DNA of 64,000 bases from Pirellulales bacterium (GCA_022841705.1 JALHQZ010000002.1:930001-994000); one strand, 5' to 3'. Counted from the stretch's first letter, positions 1 through 8,178 are shown. The notes: a model not told the origin generated them from the sequence alone. Made by a program: numbers and translations.

Positions 1-1
1 T

Positions 2-169
2 CGGGCGAAGCAAGTTGCCACGGATTACACGACGGACTGCCGGTCGTGTCACGTCCCGGCGAAGAAAAACGACTGGATCTACACCCAGTGCTATCCGGCA
101 TTAAGCAAGGAGTCGAAAGTAGCGGGATCGGCTGAAGAGACGAAGGGGTCAACCGCGAAATCTGACTGA
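2..169 (+). CDS. Cytochrome P460-type haem protein, C-terminal part
   Basis: Only the last 55 codons are in the window; the start lies to the left. The reading frame runs from base 2 to a TGA at 167-169. It contains a haem c attachment motif, CRSCH, within T-D-C-R-S-C-H-V-P-A-K, followed by D-W-I-Y-T-Q-C-Y-P. In the cytochrome P460 / cytochrome c'-beta family the C-terminal haem-binding CxxCH is followed by just such a DWV(F/Y)xxxYP segment, so this is probably the tail of a periplasmic P460-like protein. After that motif comes a short polar, Lys/Ser/Glu-rich tail. P460 proteins oxidise hydroxylamine or bind NO, but which applies here cannot be judged from a fragment. A different small c-type cytochrome is the alternative. 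Confidence 0.7.
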   Translation, partial: RAKQVATDYTTDCRSCHVPAKKNDWIYTQCYPALSKESKVAGSAEETKGSTAKSD

Positions 170-310
170 GCGGGAATTCGGCATAACAGACGTAGGTCAT
201 GCGGCCACCGATCAGCGACGGTAGGCATGCTGACAGGCTGCCCGGGCGAAGCGTTCTCGTTGAAGGAAGTACCAGCATCTCCAGAGTGTCAAAGCACTTA
301 GCGGGCGGCG

Positions 311-712
311 TCAATGCGACGGCGGTCCGTAGTGTGGGACGTGGAGGGACGGATATCCGGCAATCGCCGTCCGAATCACTTCGTAGAACTCAATGTCAGC
401 ATCCCGCCACTCATCTTCGCGAAGGCAGCCCTGAACGGCATGCCGGCAATCGCGGGCGGCACGCCAAGCCGTTTCGTTGCGTTCGGCAATCGGCTCGCCA
501 GTGACCCGGGACAGCTTAATCCCGCCCGCGTCAACGAGCGTCAGAATCGTTTCGCGAATATGCGGCGGCAGTAGAGGCCAGGCTTCAATGAGCTGGGCGA
601 GGGCTGGAGGGTAAGCGACATTCGTTGCCACTGGCTGACCGGCAGCGTCTGGGCGGCGCTGCCCAGATGCTGCCAAGTCAGTTAACCCATTCAGCAACTC
701 GTTGTCATGCAA
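311..712 (-). CDS. Small hypothetical protein, integrase-tail-like
   Basis: A 133-residue frame starting at a TTG, 13 bases past the tmRNA 3' end on the same strand. No catalytic motif is visible. The central stretch, P-A-L-A-Q-L-I-E-A-W-P-L-L-P-P-H-I-R, then E-T-I-L-T-L-V-D-A, resembles the short WPxLPxxIRxxIxxMVxAA module that I recall at the end of many planctomycete site-specific recombinases or just downstream of them. The tmRNA 3' end is a classic attachment site for integrating elements, so this could be the left-over tail of an integrase. The start is uncertain, and the sequence before it forms a small palindrome. It could also be an independent small gene. The family assignment rests on memory of the motif, not on a search. 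Confidence 0.45.
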   Translation of the reverse strand: MHDNELLNGLTDLAASGQRRPDAAGQPVATNVAYPPALAQLIEAWPLLPPHIRETILTLVDAGGIKLSRVTGEPIAERNETAWRAARDCRHAVQGCLREDEWRDADIEFYEVIRTAIAGYPSLHVPHYGPPSH

Positions 713-724
713 CGAGTTAGAAAG

Positions 725-1084
725 TGGAGGCGGCGGGAATCGAACCCGCGTCCCGCGATATCTCCACGCCAGCTTCTACGTGTGTAGTCCGTGAGTTTAA
801 TCTCGTCCGCCGGACGCCTCACGCACGGGGCTTCTGGTGGACCAGCTTGGAACTTTATTTCGCAACCAACGTACCCAGCAGTGACTGGTTGCTAGCCGGA
901 ATTGGTGACGGGCGTCCAGGTCGATCCGACATCAACCTCTAGCCCGGGCAGCCTGTTACTAGGCAGCCAACGCGTAGGAACCTTCGGCAATTGAAGGTAG
1001 TGACCGGCTTTTAACGTGGGCCACCGATCAACCACGACACGCCGCCAAACGCTTCGCCTATCCGGTCGAACCCAGTTCGCCCCC
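725..1084 (-). ncRNA. ssrA: tmRNA (transfer-messenger RNA)
   Basis: On the minus strand the RNA begins GGGGGCGAACUGGGUUCGAC and ends GGUUCGAUUCCCGCCGCCUCC plus a discriminator A. The first seven bases pair with the seven before the discriminator (one G-U), giving the tRNA-like acceptor stem; the T-arm is GCGGG-UUCGAUU-CCCGC. CCA is not encoded. The tag reading frame lies at 988-959 and reads A-E-G-S-Y-A-L-A-A followed by UAG and then UAA, with the usual ALAA degradation signal. About 360 nt, a normal length for one-piece tmRNA. It rescues stalled ribosomes with SmpB and marks the peptide for proteolysis. The GIEPASR-like translation on the plus strand over its 3' end is an artefact of this gene. 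Confidence 0.95.
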
Positions 1085-1165
1085 TGAAGCTGTTGTGCAG
1101 AACTGCATTGTACGCCGGAGCGGGGTAAGAGAACAGACTTGGCAAGTAACTGTCGCCCCGAACGC

Positions 1166-1199
1166 AAAAAACGAGCGGCAGGCGCAGGCCCACCGCTCG
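1166..1199 (-). terminator. Rho-independent terminator after the DUF4394 gene
   Basis: On the minus strand CGAGCGG (1199-1193) pairs with CCGCTCG (1178-1172) around a 14-nt GC-rich loop that can pair further, followed directly by six T residues (1171-1166). It lies about 30 bp past the stop of the PEP-CTERM gene and before the tmRNA, so it separates the two transcripts. Confidence 0.8.
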
Positions 1200-1229
1200 C
1201 TAACATTGTCTCGGACAGTATCCGATCGG

Positions 1230-2123
1230 TTACTTCCGGCGGCGAAGCACCAGCGCCGCGGCGCCACAGATTCCCAGCAGGAATGCCGACGGCTCCGGCA
1301 CGGCGGCGATCGCCACGGCGATGTCGCGGTAGGTTCCAGCGCCCGTGACGGGGCCGAGCAAACTGGCGGCGCCAGTCGCAAGATTCACACTGTAGAGCGA
1401 ACCCGCAGTTAGGGCCGGCGAGCCAAAAAAGTTACCGCCGGTGAGATAGGCCGTTCCCGTGGCGCCGGAGATATCAAAACCAGTGAAGCCGCCGGAATCG
1501 ACAATGTCGAAACCAAGTACGCCGACGGTATTCAGGGACCCATCGTTCGGGGGGACTTGCATCGCAAGGATATCGTTAAACGCATCCAAATCGAACAATG
1601 TTGTATTCGTCGCGCCGGCGACGCTGTTCGTGTAGGCGCCATTCACCACGGTGGCATTGTCACCCGCATTGGAATCGCCTGCGGCGAAACCGAGCGATGC
1701 ATCAGTGGCCACGAGGGCGCCCGTGTCGGGATGAACACGCTGATTATCGTCGCCACTCGTCAGCACACGGATGCGGTCGACAGTCGGATTGAAATCGATC
1801 GCTTTCGCATTCCCGTTCAATGTGAGAGGCGTCGGGGTGATGAGCGTTGACGTGCCCGTCACCGGATTGATCTTGAAAATGTTATTGGTGTTCGACAGGC
1901 CGTAGAGTTCGCCTGTCGCAGGACGCGAATCGATACTTACTAAGAATGGTCCCGAAATACCGAAGCCAGTGAGAGGAACGCTGGACGTTACGACCCTTGT
2001 CTCGCTGTCGAATGTGTCCAATTGCTGAAAGTTTGTTAGCCCATAAATCAACTCGGCGTGTGAGCATGTCGCGCCCACTCCGAGTAGTGCTGTCAATACA
2101 GCACAGAAAGGCAGTCGCATCAT
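1230..2123 (-). CDS. DUF4394 domain protein with PEP-CTERM anchor
   Basis: 297 residues. An N-terminal signal peptide (about 1-23, ending C-S-H-A) is followed by a DUF4394-type beta-propeller-like domain with the repeated pattern of this family: I-Y-G-L-T-N near the start, E-L-Y-G-L-S, I-D-F-N-P-T-V-D-R-I-R-V, and G-S-L-Y-S-V-N-L. The C-terminus is a typical PEP-CTERM sorting tag: V-P-E-P-S, a hydrophobic helix and R-R-R-K. Such proteins are exported, cleaved by an exosortase and delivered to the cell surface or matrix. DUF4394 has no known reaction. Two adjacent ATG codons (2123 and 2120) could start it. It stands alone, with 324 bp upstream and a terminator behind it. Confidence 0.85.
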   Translation of the reverse strand: MMRLPFCAVLTALLGVGATCSHAELIYGLTNFQQLDTFDSETRVVTSSVPLTGFGISGPFLVSIDSRPATGELYGLSNTNNIFKINPVTGTSTLITPTPLTLNGNAKAIDFNPTVDRIRVLTSGDDNQRVHPDTGALVATDASLGFAAGDSNAGDNATVVNGAYTNSVAGATNTTLFDLDAFNDILAMQVPPNDGSLNTVGVLGFDIVDSGGFTGFDISGATGTAYLTGGNFFGSPALTAGSLYSVNLATGAASLLGPVTGAGTYRDIAVAIAAVPEPSAFLLGICGAAALVLRRRK

Positions 2124-2447
2124 CGATTCCGATCATCAAGGTGAATCACTCTGCCGCGCTCGACGATCGGCTCAAGTTCGCTTGAAACAACGTCGTCAAA
2201 ACGCGCTCCACAGAGCGAGGTCACCGCTGTTACGCACACCTCGTACCGTTAGATTCGGATTCGCGTCAAGTACTCGGAATCACGTGTTCAAGTGAGAAAG
2301 GCTGGTTTCTTTGCCGCCAACGTGGCAGTCACCGCGCGGCAGGAAACATATGGAACCAGCAAGAGTGGACATCAAGAGAGAAGATGCTACATTTATGCTG
2401 GCATGAATGAAGTGCTCGGCTCGCCTCCCCGGACTGCTGGCACGCAA
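2124..2447. other. Gene-free interval before the DUF4394 gene
   Basis: 324 bp between the start of the DUF4394 gene and the stop of the radical SAM gene. I see no convincing reading frame, hairpin or promoter match; the open frames here have non-genic composition. It should hold the promoter of the DUF4394 gene. Confidence 0.5.
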
Positions 2448-3746
2448 CTAGGTGTACCGCACGCCTTGATGGTCCGGCTCGAAGAACGCGGGCAGCAAAC
2501 CATCGACTTGCATCAGACCAGCGCGGGTTAATTCGATGCGGTCGGGTGCAATCGAGAGCAACTGCGCGGCGCGATGCTGTTCCCACTCCGTGCGCCAGTT
2601 TTCAAGCGGATCCACGCCGAACTTCGTGCGGAAGTAACCCAGATCGAGCCACCCTTTCTTAAGGTTGAGGATCATCTCCCGCACGAGCGCCTGATGCGGC
2701 GTGATGCGTAGCGCGCGGCTGAGCGGCAGTTCGCCTGCTTCGAGTCGGCCGCAGTAGTCGTCCCATTCGGCGGCGTTCTGATAGTGCACTCCGGAGACGT
2801 GGCCGAAGCTGGCGATGCCGGTCGCAAGCAAATCACTTCCTTGCCAAAGGTTATCACGATAGCTGAACTTCACGCCGGGGCGAACCATCGTGTAGGCGCT
2901 GGAAGTTTCGTAGCCGGCCGCCGCCAGCTCGTCGAAGGCATGCGACACCCAATCACGCTTCGTGGACCAGTCAGCCACCGGCGTTTCGATGAGCCCGCCG
3001 AGAATGTCCTTGGAATAGACGGCGTTAAACGGCAACTCCATCTGGTAGATCGTGACGCTATCGGGCGAGAGTTCAATCGTGCGCCGCACGGCGTCGCGCC
3101 ACTTCTCCCATTTATCGCCCACCATGCCGGCGATGAGATCGATGTTCACACTCGCGAATTTCGCCGCCGCGATCCAGGGCCACGCTTTGTAAATCTCCGC
3201 CGACTCATGCGCGCGGCCGTTGTCGCGCAGAATGTCATCATCGAAATGTTCGACGCCGAGGCTCAGCCGCGTGACGCCGATCTCTTTCAGCGTGCCGACT
3301 TTCGCTTCGGAGAGCGTACCGGGTTCGCACTCGAAGGTGACTTCTTCCGCGTCATCCCACGAGACGTTCGCCTTGAGGCGATCAACGAGCCGATGCAACT
3401 GCCGACTGCTGAGGAACGAGGGTGTCCCGCCGCCGAAGTACACGAAGCGAAACGGCCGGGCGCCCATCACCGGCAGTTTGCTTACCAGTTCGATCTCGCG
3501 CGACAGGGCGGCAAGATACCGCTCGACCTGTTCGGAGTTCTTATCCGTAAAGACTTTGAAGTAACAAAACTTACAGCGCTTGCGACAAAACGGGATATGG
3601 AGATAGAGCCCCAGCGGCACATCACGCGGCGACTGATTGAGCGCATCGACTGCATCGCCCACCGCCTCACGCGACCACTGCGAAAAAGGGGGGTAGTTAC
3701 TGATAAAGTAACTACCGACGTTCGTTTTGTCGCTGGTGGTGCTCAT
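2448..3746 (-). CDS. HemN/HemW-like radical SAM protein
   Basis: 432 residues. The N-terminal half carries the HemN/HemW signature: G-L-Y-L-H-I-P-F-C-R-K-R-C-K-F-C-Y-F with cysteines 54, 58 and 61 (CxxxCxxC) to bind the [4Fe-4S] cluster. Then come Y-F-G-G-G-T-P-S for SAM binding and E-C-E-P-G-T-L and R-L-S-L-G-V-E, all typical of coproporphyrinogen III oxidase relatives. The C-terminal part has the G-Y-E-T-S-S-A-Y-T and D-N-L-W-Q-G-S-D-L-L-A-T-G-I pattern of the family. Members act as coproporphyrinogen dehydrogenase, haem chaperone or radical methyltransferase; sequence alone does not decide. It is the last gene of the cluster with the alcohol and aldehyde dehydrogenases. A long perfect inverted repeat lies 2 bp before the ATG, leaving no visible ribosome binding site. 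Confidence 0.85.
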   Translation of the reverse strand: MSTTSDKTNVGSYFISNYPPFSQWSREAVGDAVDALNQSPRDVPLGLYLHIPFCRKRCKFCYFKVFTDKNSEQVERYLAALSREIELVSKLPVMGARPFRFVYFGGGTPSFLSSRQLHRLVDRLKANVSWDDAEEVTFECEPGTLSEAKVGTLKEIGVTRLSLGVEHFDDDILRDNGRAHESAEIYKAWPWIAAAKFASVNIDLIAGMVGDKWEKWRDAVRRTIELSPDSVTIYQMELPFNAVYSKDILGGLIETPVADWSTKRDWVSHAFDELAAAGYETSSAYTMVRPGVKFSYRDNLWQGSDLLATGIASFGHVSGVHYQNAAEWDDYCGRLEAGELPLSRALRITPHQALVREMILNLKKGWLDLGYFRTKFGVDPLENWRTEWEQHRAAQLLSIAPDRIELTRAGLMQVDGLLPAFFEPDHQGVRYT

Positions 3747-3748
3747 AT

Positions 3749-3842
3749 GTAGGATGGGTCATCCGCGTAGCGGTAACCCATCGTGCGGTGAAAACAAAAC
3801 TAAATCTTGATGGGTTACCGCTACGCGGATGACCCATCCTAC
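3749..3842. repeat. Perfect 34-bp inverted repeat between two genes
   Basis: Bases 3749-3782 are the exact reverse complement of 3809-3842, separated by 26 bp. The arm begins GTAGGATGGGTCATCCGCGT. It fills nearly the whole gap between the stop of the PQQ-repeat gene and the start of the radical SAM gene. It looks like a REP/MITE-type palindromic insertion. In RNA it would form a very stable hairpin over the translation start of the downstream gene. Confidence 0.9.
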
Positions 3843-3846
3843 ACTG

Positions 3847-4965
3847 TTATTTCTTCGGGCCGAAACAATACAGCGTGCCGTCGTCGTTGCCGATGACGAG
3901 GTGGCCGTCGACCACGGCGGGGCTCGATTGGAAACCGCCGCCGGCGTCGTAGTCCCACACCTTTTCGCCGTCGGCGATGTTCACCAGCAGCAATTTGCCG
4001 CTGGCGGTGGCGACAACCGCGCGGTCGCCGGCGATCACCGGTGAGCTTTCGATTCGGGCGCGATCGGTCAGCTGCCACTTCCGCTCGCCGCTCGCGCGAG
4101 TCAAACAGTACACCGCTTTGCCTTGGCTGCCGTAGATCACCACATCGTTATTCACCGCCGCTGCAGAACGAATGCCTTGACCGCGGCGCGGGTCTTTGTA
4201 CTTCCAGACGAGTTTCATGTCATCATCCGCTGGAACATCGATCGCTTGAAACAGTCCCGACTCGCCTCCGAAGTACGCAACACCTTCAACAATCGCCGGC
4301 GTGCTGCCGGTGGGGCCGTCGATGGCAAGGCTGGTGACTTCCTTGCCAGTGCTCACATCCACCGCGTGCAGCTTGCCATCGCAACCGGCCAAGAGCGCTC
4401 GGCCGTTCACCACAATCGGCGAACAGCGGAGTGGCGCCTCGATGGTGAACCGCCAGATCTCCTTGCCATCTGCGGCTTTAACGCAAAATAGCACGCCCCC
4501 TTCGGTGGTGATGAGCACGTTCTCACCGGAGAAACTTGGTCCAGCGTAAACTTCAGTCTCGGCATCAAACTCCCACGCTTGTTCACCGCTAGTGATTGAA
4601 AGTCGGCGCACCATGCCATTGTAATCGCAGACGAAGAGCGCGTCGCCGTTCACAGCCGCGGCCGCCACAAATCCGGCGTCCTCAAACTTCTGCGTCCACT
4701 TCGCTTCGCCGCTCGCTAAGTCCACGGCATAAAACGTTCCATCCGCGTCGCCGATATAAACCACGCCCGCCACGATCACCGGCGTCGCTTCAAACGCCGA
4801 GTCCTCCGAGGTGTACTTCCAACTCAGCTCCAAATCATCAGCGAGTGGCGAAGCCGCAACTCCCGTCGCCGCCTCGTTCCCGCGCACGACAGGCCAATCC
4901 TCGGCGCAGATATCGCCGATCAAAAGCAGCAGCAACAGAATGAAGTGCGGACAAGTCTTAGACAT
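3847..4965 (-). CDS. Secreted PQQ-binding-like beta-propeller protein
   Basis: About 372 residues from the ATG at 4965 (an ATG four codons upstream, 4977, is also possible). A signal peptide with a long leucine run (H-F-I-L-L-L-L-L-L-I-G) is followed by W-P-V-V-R-G-N-E and then six or seven blades of the PQQ/quinoprotein type, each with a variant of G-x-x-Y-A-V-D-x-x-S-G-E-x-x-W (for example F-Y-A-V-D-L-A-S-G-E-A-K-W and Y-C-L-T-R-A-S-G-E-R-K-W). It lacks the catalytic domain layout of true quinoprotein dehydrogenases, so it is probably a periplasmic scaffold or sensor. Its start overlaps the stop of the alcohol dehydrogenase gene by 8 bp, which implies co-translation. Confidence 0.85.
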   Translation of the reverse strand: MSKTCPHFILLLLLLIGDICAEDWPVVRGNEAATGVAASPLADDLELSWKYTSEDSAFEATPVIVAGVVYIGDADGTFYAVDLASGEAKWTQKFEDAGFVAAAAVNGDALFVCDYNGMVRRLSITSGEQAWEFDAETEVYAGPSFSGENVLITTEGGVLFCVKAADGKEIWRFTIEAPLRCSPIVVNGRALLAGCDGKLHAVDVSTGKEVTSLAIDGPTGSTPAIVEGVAYFGGESGLFQAIDVPADDDMKLVWKYKDPRRGQGIRSAAAVNNDVVIYGSQGKAVYCLTRASGERKWQLTDRARIESSPVIAGDRAVVATASGKLLLVNIADGEKVWDYDAGGGFQSSPAVVDGHLVIGNDDGTLYCFGPKK

Positions 4966-6118
4966 ACGCGGCTTCATACAAAGTTTGGAAGTCGGCTTGG
5001 CTGAGCTTCACCGGGTTGAAACCGCCGGTCCATTGCTGCGTGGCGGCGGCGGCGAGGCGGGGGAGCGAATCGGCCGGAATGTTCAGTTCCTTCAGTGTAC
5101 CCGCGAGACCGGCCGCGCGGCGAATGTCGCTCAAAAGTTCGGCCAAACGCTGCGGCGCTTCGTGCGGCGAGCATTCGCGGTCGTCAATTTGCATTTGCAG
5201 TTCATTGTACGCCACGTTGGCGCCGGGCGCGTGCAGGCCGTTGTGTCGCACTACGTGCGGCAACATTAGGCCCACCGCTTCGCCGTGGGCGATATCGAAC
5301 TCGGCCGTCAGCGGATTCGCCAGCGCGTGGGCGGCGCCGAGCATCGAGTTTTCAATCGCCAGCCCCGCGAAGCAGGCGCCAAGCTGCATGTCAGCCCGCG
5401 CAAGCTTGTCGTGCGGATCGGCGATGACCCTCGGCAGCGCCGGCGCGAGCAGTCGCCACGCTTGCCGCGAGAAGGCGAGCGACAGATCACTCCGCTTCAA
5501 AGTGACGAACGTCTCAACAGCGTGCGAAATCGCATCGATCGCGGTGAGCGCCGTCACGCGCGGCGGCTGCGTCATGGTGAGCTCGGGGTCCAACAGCGTC
5601 ACGCGGAACGCGGCCCGTTTATCCCCGCACGCCATTTTTACATGTGTGTCGGCGTCGGAGATCAGCGCGAATGACTGCGTTTCGCTCCCCGTTCCCGAGG
5701 TCGTCGGCACGGCGACCATCGGCAACAGTGGCCCCGTCGCCTTACCCACGCCCCAATAATCTTGCATCCGCCCACCGCAGGAGTAGATGAAGTTAATGCC
5801 CTTCGCACAATCCATGCTACTGCCTCCGCCGACCGGTACGATCACTTCGGGGCGAAAGTCACGCGCGAACTGCACGCCACGCTCGACATGGGCGGTGGTG
5901 GGATTTTCGGCGACGCCATCGAACACCTGCGCTTCAAAGCCGGCGGTGCGCAGTGATTCAAGGCCACGCTGCGTGTGCCCTGCCTTCACGATGCCGGGAT
6001 CAGAAACCACCAACGCGCGCCGCACTTCGCCGAGCGACCGCACAAGCGCGCCAAGTTCCGCAATTCGGCCGGGGCCGAAGACGATGCGGGTGGGGCAGGT
6101 GAAGTCGAAAGGGGTCAT
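4958..6118 (-). CDS. Iron-containing alcohol dehydrogenase
   Basis: 386 residues from the ATG at 6118, chosen because M-T-P-F-D-F-T-C-P-T-R-I-V-F-G-P-G begins exactly as family III (Fe-dependent) alcohol dehydrogenases do; a longer frame upstream has non-genic composition. The NAD(P)-binding G-G-G-S lies at 97-100. The metal ligands are in place: Asp195 and His199 in A-I-D-A-I-S-H-A, His264 in G-A-A-H-A-L-A and His278 in D-I-A-H-G-E-A. The enzyme interconverts an alcohol and an aldehyde with NAD(P)H in the cytoplasm; the substrate cannot be read from the sequence. It follows the aldehyde dehydrogenase gene by 31 bp and overlaps the PQQ-repeat gene, consistent with a final aldehyde-to-alcohol step. 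Confidence 0.92.
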   Translation of the reverse strand: MTPFDFTCPTRIVFGPGRIAELGALVRSLGEVRRALVVSDPGIVKAGHTQRGLESLRTAGFEAQVFDGVAENPTTAHVERGVQFARDFRPEVIVPVGGGSSMDCAKGINFIYSCGGRMQDYWGVGKATGPLLPMVAVPTTSGTGSETQSFALISDADTHVKMACGDKRAAFRVTLLDPELTMTQPPRVTALTAIDAISHAVETFVTLKRSDLSLAFSRQAWRLLAPALPRVIADPHDKLARADMQLGACFAGLAIENSMLGAAHALANPLTAEFDIAHGEAVGLMLPHVVRHNGLHAPGANVAYNELQMQIDDRECSPHEAPQRLAELLSDIRRAAGLAGTLKELNIPADSLPRLAAAATQQWTGGFNPVKLSQADFQTLYEAAYV

Positions 6119-6149
6119 TGGGCACGCTATGCCGCAAGCGGCGGGAGGG

Positions 6150-7568
6150 TTACGCCACTTGCACCGCGCGGCTGCGGTAGAGGAACTCGATGAGGTTGCC
6201 TTCATGCGGCTGGAGCCAATCGAGTTTCGGCGTGGGGATCGGGCCGAGGTTGAGGCGGTCGACGTCGAGACTCGCGAGCAACTCACGCTTCCAATTCTCA
6301 TCGTTGGTGATCGCGGTGCCGACGAGTGTCGTGCCGATTGAACTCAGCATCTTCGCTTGCGGGCACTCGACCACGCTCACCGCGGGGAACATGTACTCTT
6401 TGTTCGCAGCGGGCGCTTCGGGTGTTGCGCAGTGCAGCACCATCGGCCGCAGGTACGCGATCTTACCTTGCTCGACGAGGCGCGGGCCGTACTTTTCGGT
6501 GAGGTGAGTCGTTTGCGGGTCGTCAATGTCCCGCTCGATGCTCTTCCAAATCGCGGCGGCCGCGCCTTCGATGGTGAACGCCGCTAGACCCGCGTTCGGA
6601 TCATCAGGCGGCAACACGTCGATCGGACCAAGTCGTTCGGCGAGCGCGGTGGCAATCTCTTTAGTGTGTCGTGAAGCATAGATGCTCGAGCAGTTGATGC
6701 AGCTTCGGCCGCCGTTGCGGTAGACGCTGTCGACTAAGAGATCGAGATGGTCGCGCCAGTTATCGACGCAGTCATCGCCGAACAGAATCTTACTGAAGCC
6801 GGGGCCGTGGACCTGCACGGTGGGGTTGCCCGAATACTGCGCCACGGTTTGCGGCCCGCCAAAGATCATGCTGCGGCGACAGGAGGAGAGAATCGCCCCG
6901 CCGATGTCCGCCCCAGCGCCGGGATACAAACAGAACGTCTCCTTCGGGATGCCGGCTGCCACCATCGCGGCGAACACGCGGTACGGCGTCCACGGTTCTT
7001 GCGAGCCAGGCTTTAGCACCAGCCCAATTTGCAGTGGAATCACCGGTAGCCACAGCGTATGCACGCCCGGCGAGTTCGAGGGCAACACGGCGCCGAGCGC
7101 ATCGCACTGCGATTGGTAACTGACCGTCACTCCCCTGCCTTCTTCGCCATAGCCGCGCGCAAGGATGTTGAGGTCGAGCCCACGCGTAAGTGCATCGAGA
7201 ATCTGGTCGATGTTCTTCAGCACGAACGCATTCTTCGTGACATTCGCCCGGCACATGGCGATCGGCATCCCGGTCGTCGCGGACTGAATCGCCACAAAGT
7301 CCTCGGGCGTTTGCTGCGAGTCGCCAACGGGCAGCGTGCCCGACTCAAACAACTCCCCGGCGCGCTTGCACTTGGCGATCAGCTCCGCCGGACTCATCGC
7401 CTGCAACAACCGCCGCGCGGTGCGCGCGTGCTTTGCATCGCGCTTGATGATCCCGGCGCCAACGGCATGCACCTTCGCGACCGGTTCGCCCGTGGCGAAG
7501 TGATTGATAGTGTCAACTTCGAGCGAGTCATACGGCTCGCCCCAACGGATTGCGGGGAGGGTGATCAT
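6150..7568 (-). CDS. Aldehyde dehydrogenase-fold acyl reductase candidate
   Basis: 472 residues with the ALDH fold: L-P-S-N-S-P-G at about 162 (oxyanion/NAD region), K-P-G-S-Q-E-P at about 186, and the nucleophile region Y-R-N-G-G-R-S-C with Cys290. The general-base glutamate of hydrolytic ALDHs, normally in E-L-G-G-K, is missing: the segment reads V-Q-V-H-G-P-G-F-S-K (251-260). Loss of this Glu is seen in CoA-acylating ALDHs and LuxC-type acyl reductases, which release or accept a thioester. I therefore infer reduction of an acyl thioester or acyl-adenylate to an aldehyde rather than oxidation to the acid. It sits between an adenylate-forming enzyme and an alcohol dehydrogenase. An oxidative ALDH of unusual sequence remains possible. 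Confidence 0.82.
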   Translation of the reverse strand: MITLPAIRWGEPYDSLEVDTINHFATGEPVAKVHAVGAGIIKRDAKHARTARRLLQAMSPAELIAKCKRAGELFESGTLPVGDSQQTPEDFVAIQSATTGMPIAMCRANVTKNAFVLKNIDQILDALTRGLDLNILARGYGEEGRGVTVSYQSQCDALGAVLPSNSPGVHTLWLPVIPLQIGLVLKPGSQEPWTPYRVFAAMVAAGIPKETFCLYPGAGADIGGAILSSCRRSMIFGGPQTVAQYSGNPTVQVHGPGFSKILFGDDCVDNWRDHLDLLVDSVYRNGGRSCINCSSIYASRHTKEIATALAERLGPIDVLPPDDPNAGLAAFTIEGAAAAIWKSIERDIDDPQTTHLTEKYGPRLVEQGKIAYLRPMVLHCATPEAPAANKEYMFPAVSVVECPQAKMLSSIGTTLVGTAITNDENWKRELLASLDVDRLNLGPIPTPKLDWLQPHEGNLIEFLYRSRAVQVA

Positions 7569-7582
7569 GGAGAATTGGGGGA

Positions 7583-7616
7583 CGCGGATTGTCGCGGATG
7601 CGGCGGATTAACGCGG
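7583..7616. repeat. Short direct repeat of a GCGGAT motif
   Basis: Between the aldehyde dehydrogenase start and the next stop codon, GCGGAT recurs four times at 9-10 bp spacing. Short low-complexity intergenic repeat; no function assigned. Confidence 0.5.
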
Positions 7617-7629
7617 ATATTTTGAAGCA

Positions 7630-8178
7630 TCAGCCGGCAGGCGCTAGCCTCCGGTTCTTTCGATTGATCAGGAGATCACGCTGAGAGATTCCTTGTAATT
7701 CATCTCGCAAGAACTCAAAGCGAAATTTGAATCGATGTGGACCAAAGTTGTTGGCGAATGTTCTCTCGAACCTATGGGCTCCTTCAACATCGCCAAAGAA
7801 GCAGCCGGTTTCATAGCCAATTATCTTGAATGCTTGGTCGTTCTCCACACTCAGGGCTTTCAGGTATGTGTATGCGGAGAGTCTGTACTCGACGGGTGAA
7901 GAGAGTGGCTGACCGTCGACTCGGTCGATCTTGAGAATGAATTCGTCCGACTCGTCAGATTTTGTATCTGCTTGATCCGCGAGAATCTTGTAACGACCTT
8001 CGACTACGAGAAGCGTTCCGAGCGGCTTTCCAAGACTACCAATTACCTTGGCATTCAGAATCTGCTCAGCTGAAATTGTCAGAGTTCCTGGTTCTTCAGA
8101 GTGGACGCGCGCCGTTATCGGGATGCCCACCAACACGATGAGAAGGACAAATAGGGTTAGCTGTTGAGTGGATGGCAT
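7630..8178 (-). CDS. Secreted hypothetical protein
   Basis: 182 residues that I do not recognise. An N-terminal signal peptide (T-L-F-V-L-L-I-V-L-V-G-I-P-I-T-A-R-V-H-S) is followed by a compact mixed domain of beta character (L-L-V-V-E-G-R-Y-K-I-L, F-I-L-K-I-D-R-V-D-G, P-V-E-Y-R-L-S-A-Y-T-Y) and a basic C-terminus. No cysteine pair, metal motif or anchor is visible. It lies in the same orientation between the adenylate-forming gene and the aldehyde dehydrogenase gene. Its base composition is lower in GC than its neighbours, which may mean later arrival. Coding status rests on the signal peptide, amino-acid composition and operon position. Confidence 0.6.
   Translation of the reverse strand: MPSTQQLTLFVLLIVLVGIPITARVHSEEPGTLTISAEQILNAKVIGSLGKPLGTLLVVEGRYKILADQADTKSDESDEFILKIDRVDGQPLSSPVEYRLSAYTYLKALSVENDQAFKIIGYETGCFFGDVEGAHRFERTFANNFGPHRFKFRFEFLRDELQGISQRDLLINRKNRRLAPAG

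Noticed and set aside
724..942. Plus-strand frame beginning M-E-A-A-G-I-E-P-A-S-R
   Set aside because: Well-known false translation across the 3' end of a tmRNA or tRNA; the RNA gene explains it.
2784..3752. 322-codon plus-strand frame opposite the radical SAM gene
   Set aside because: Shadow frame; the minus strand carries the CxxxCxxC enzyme.
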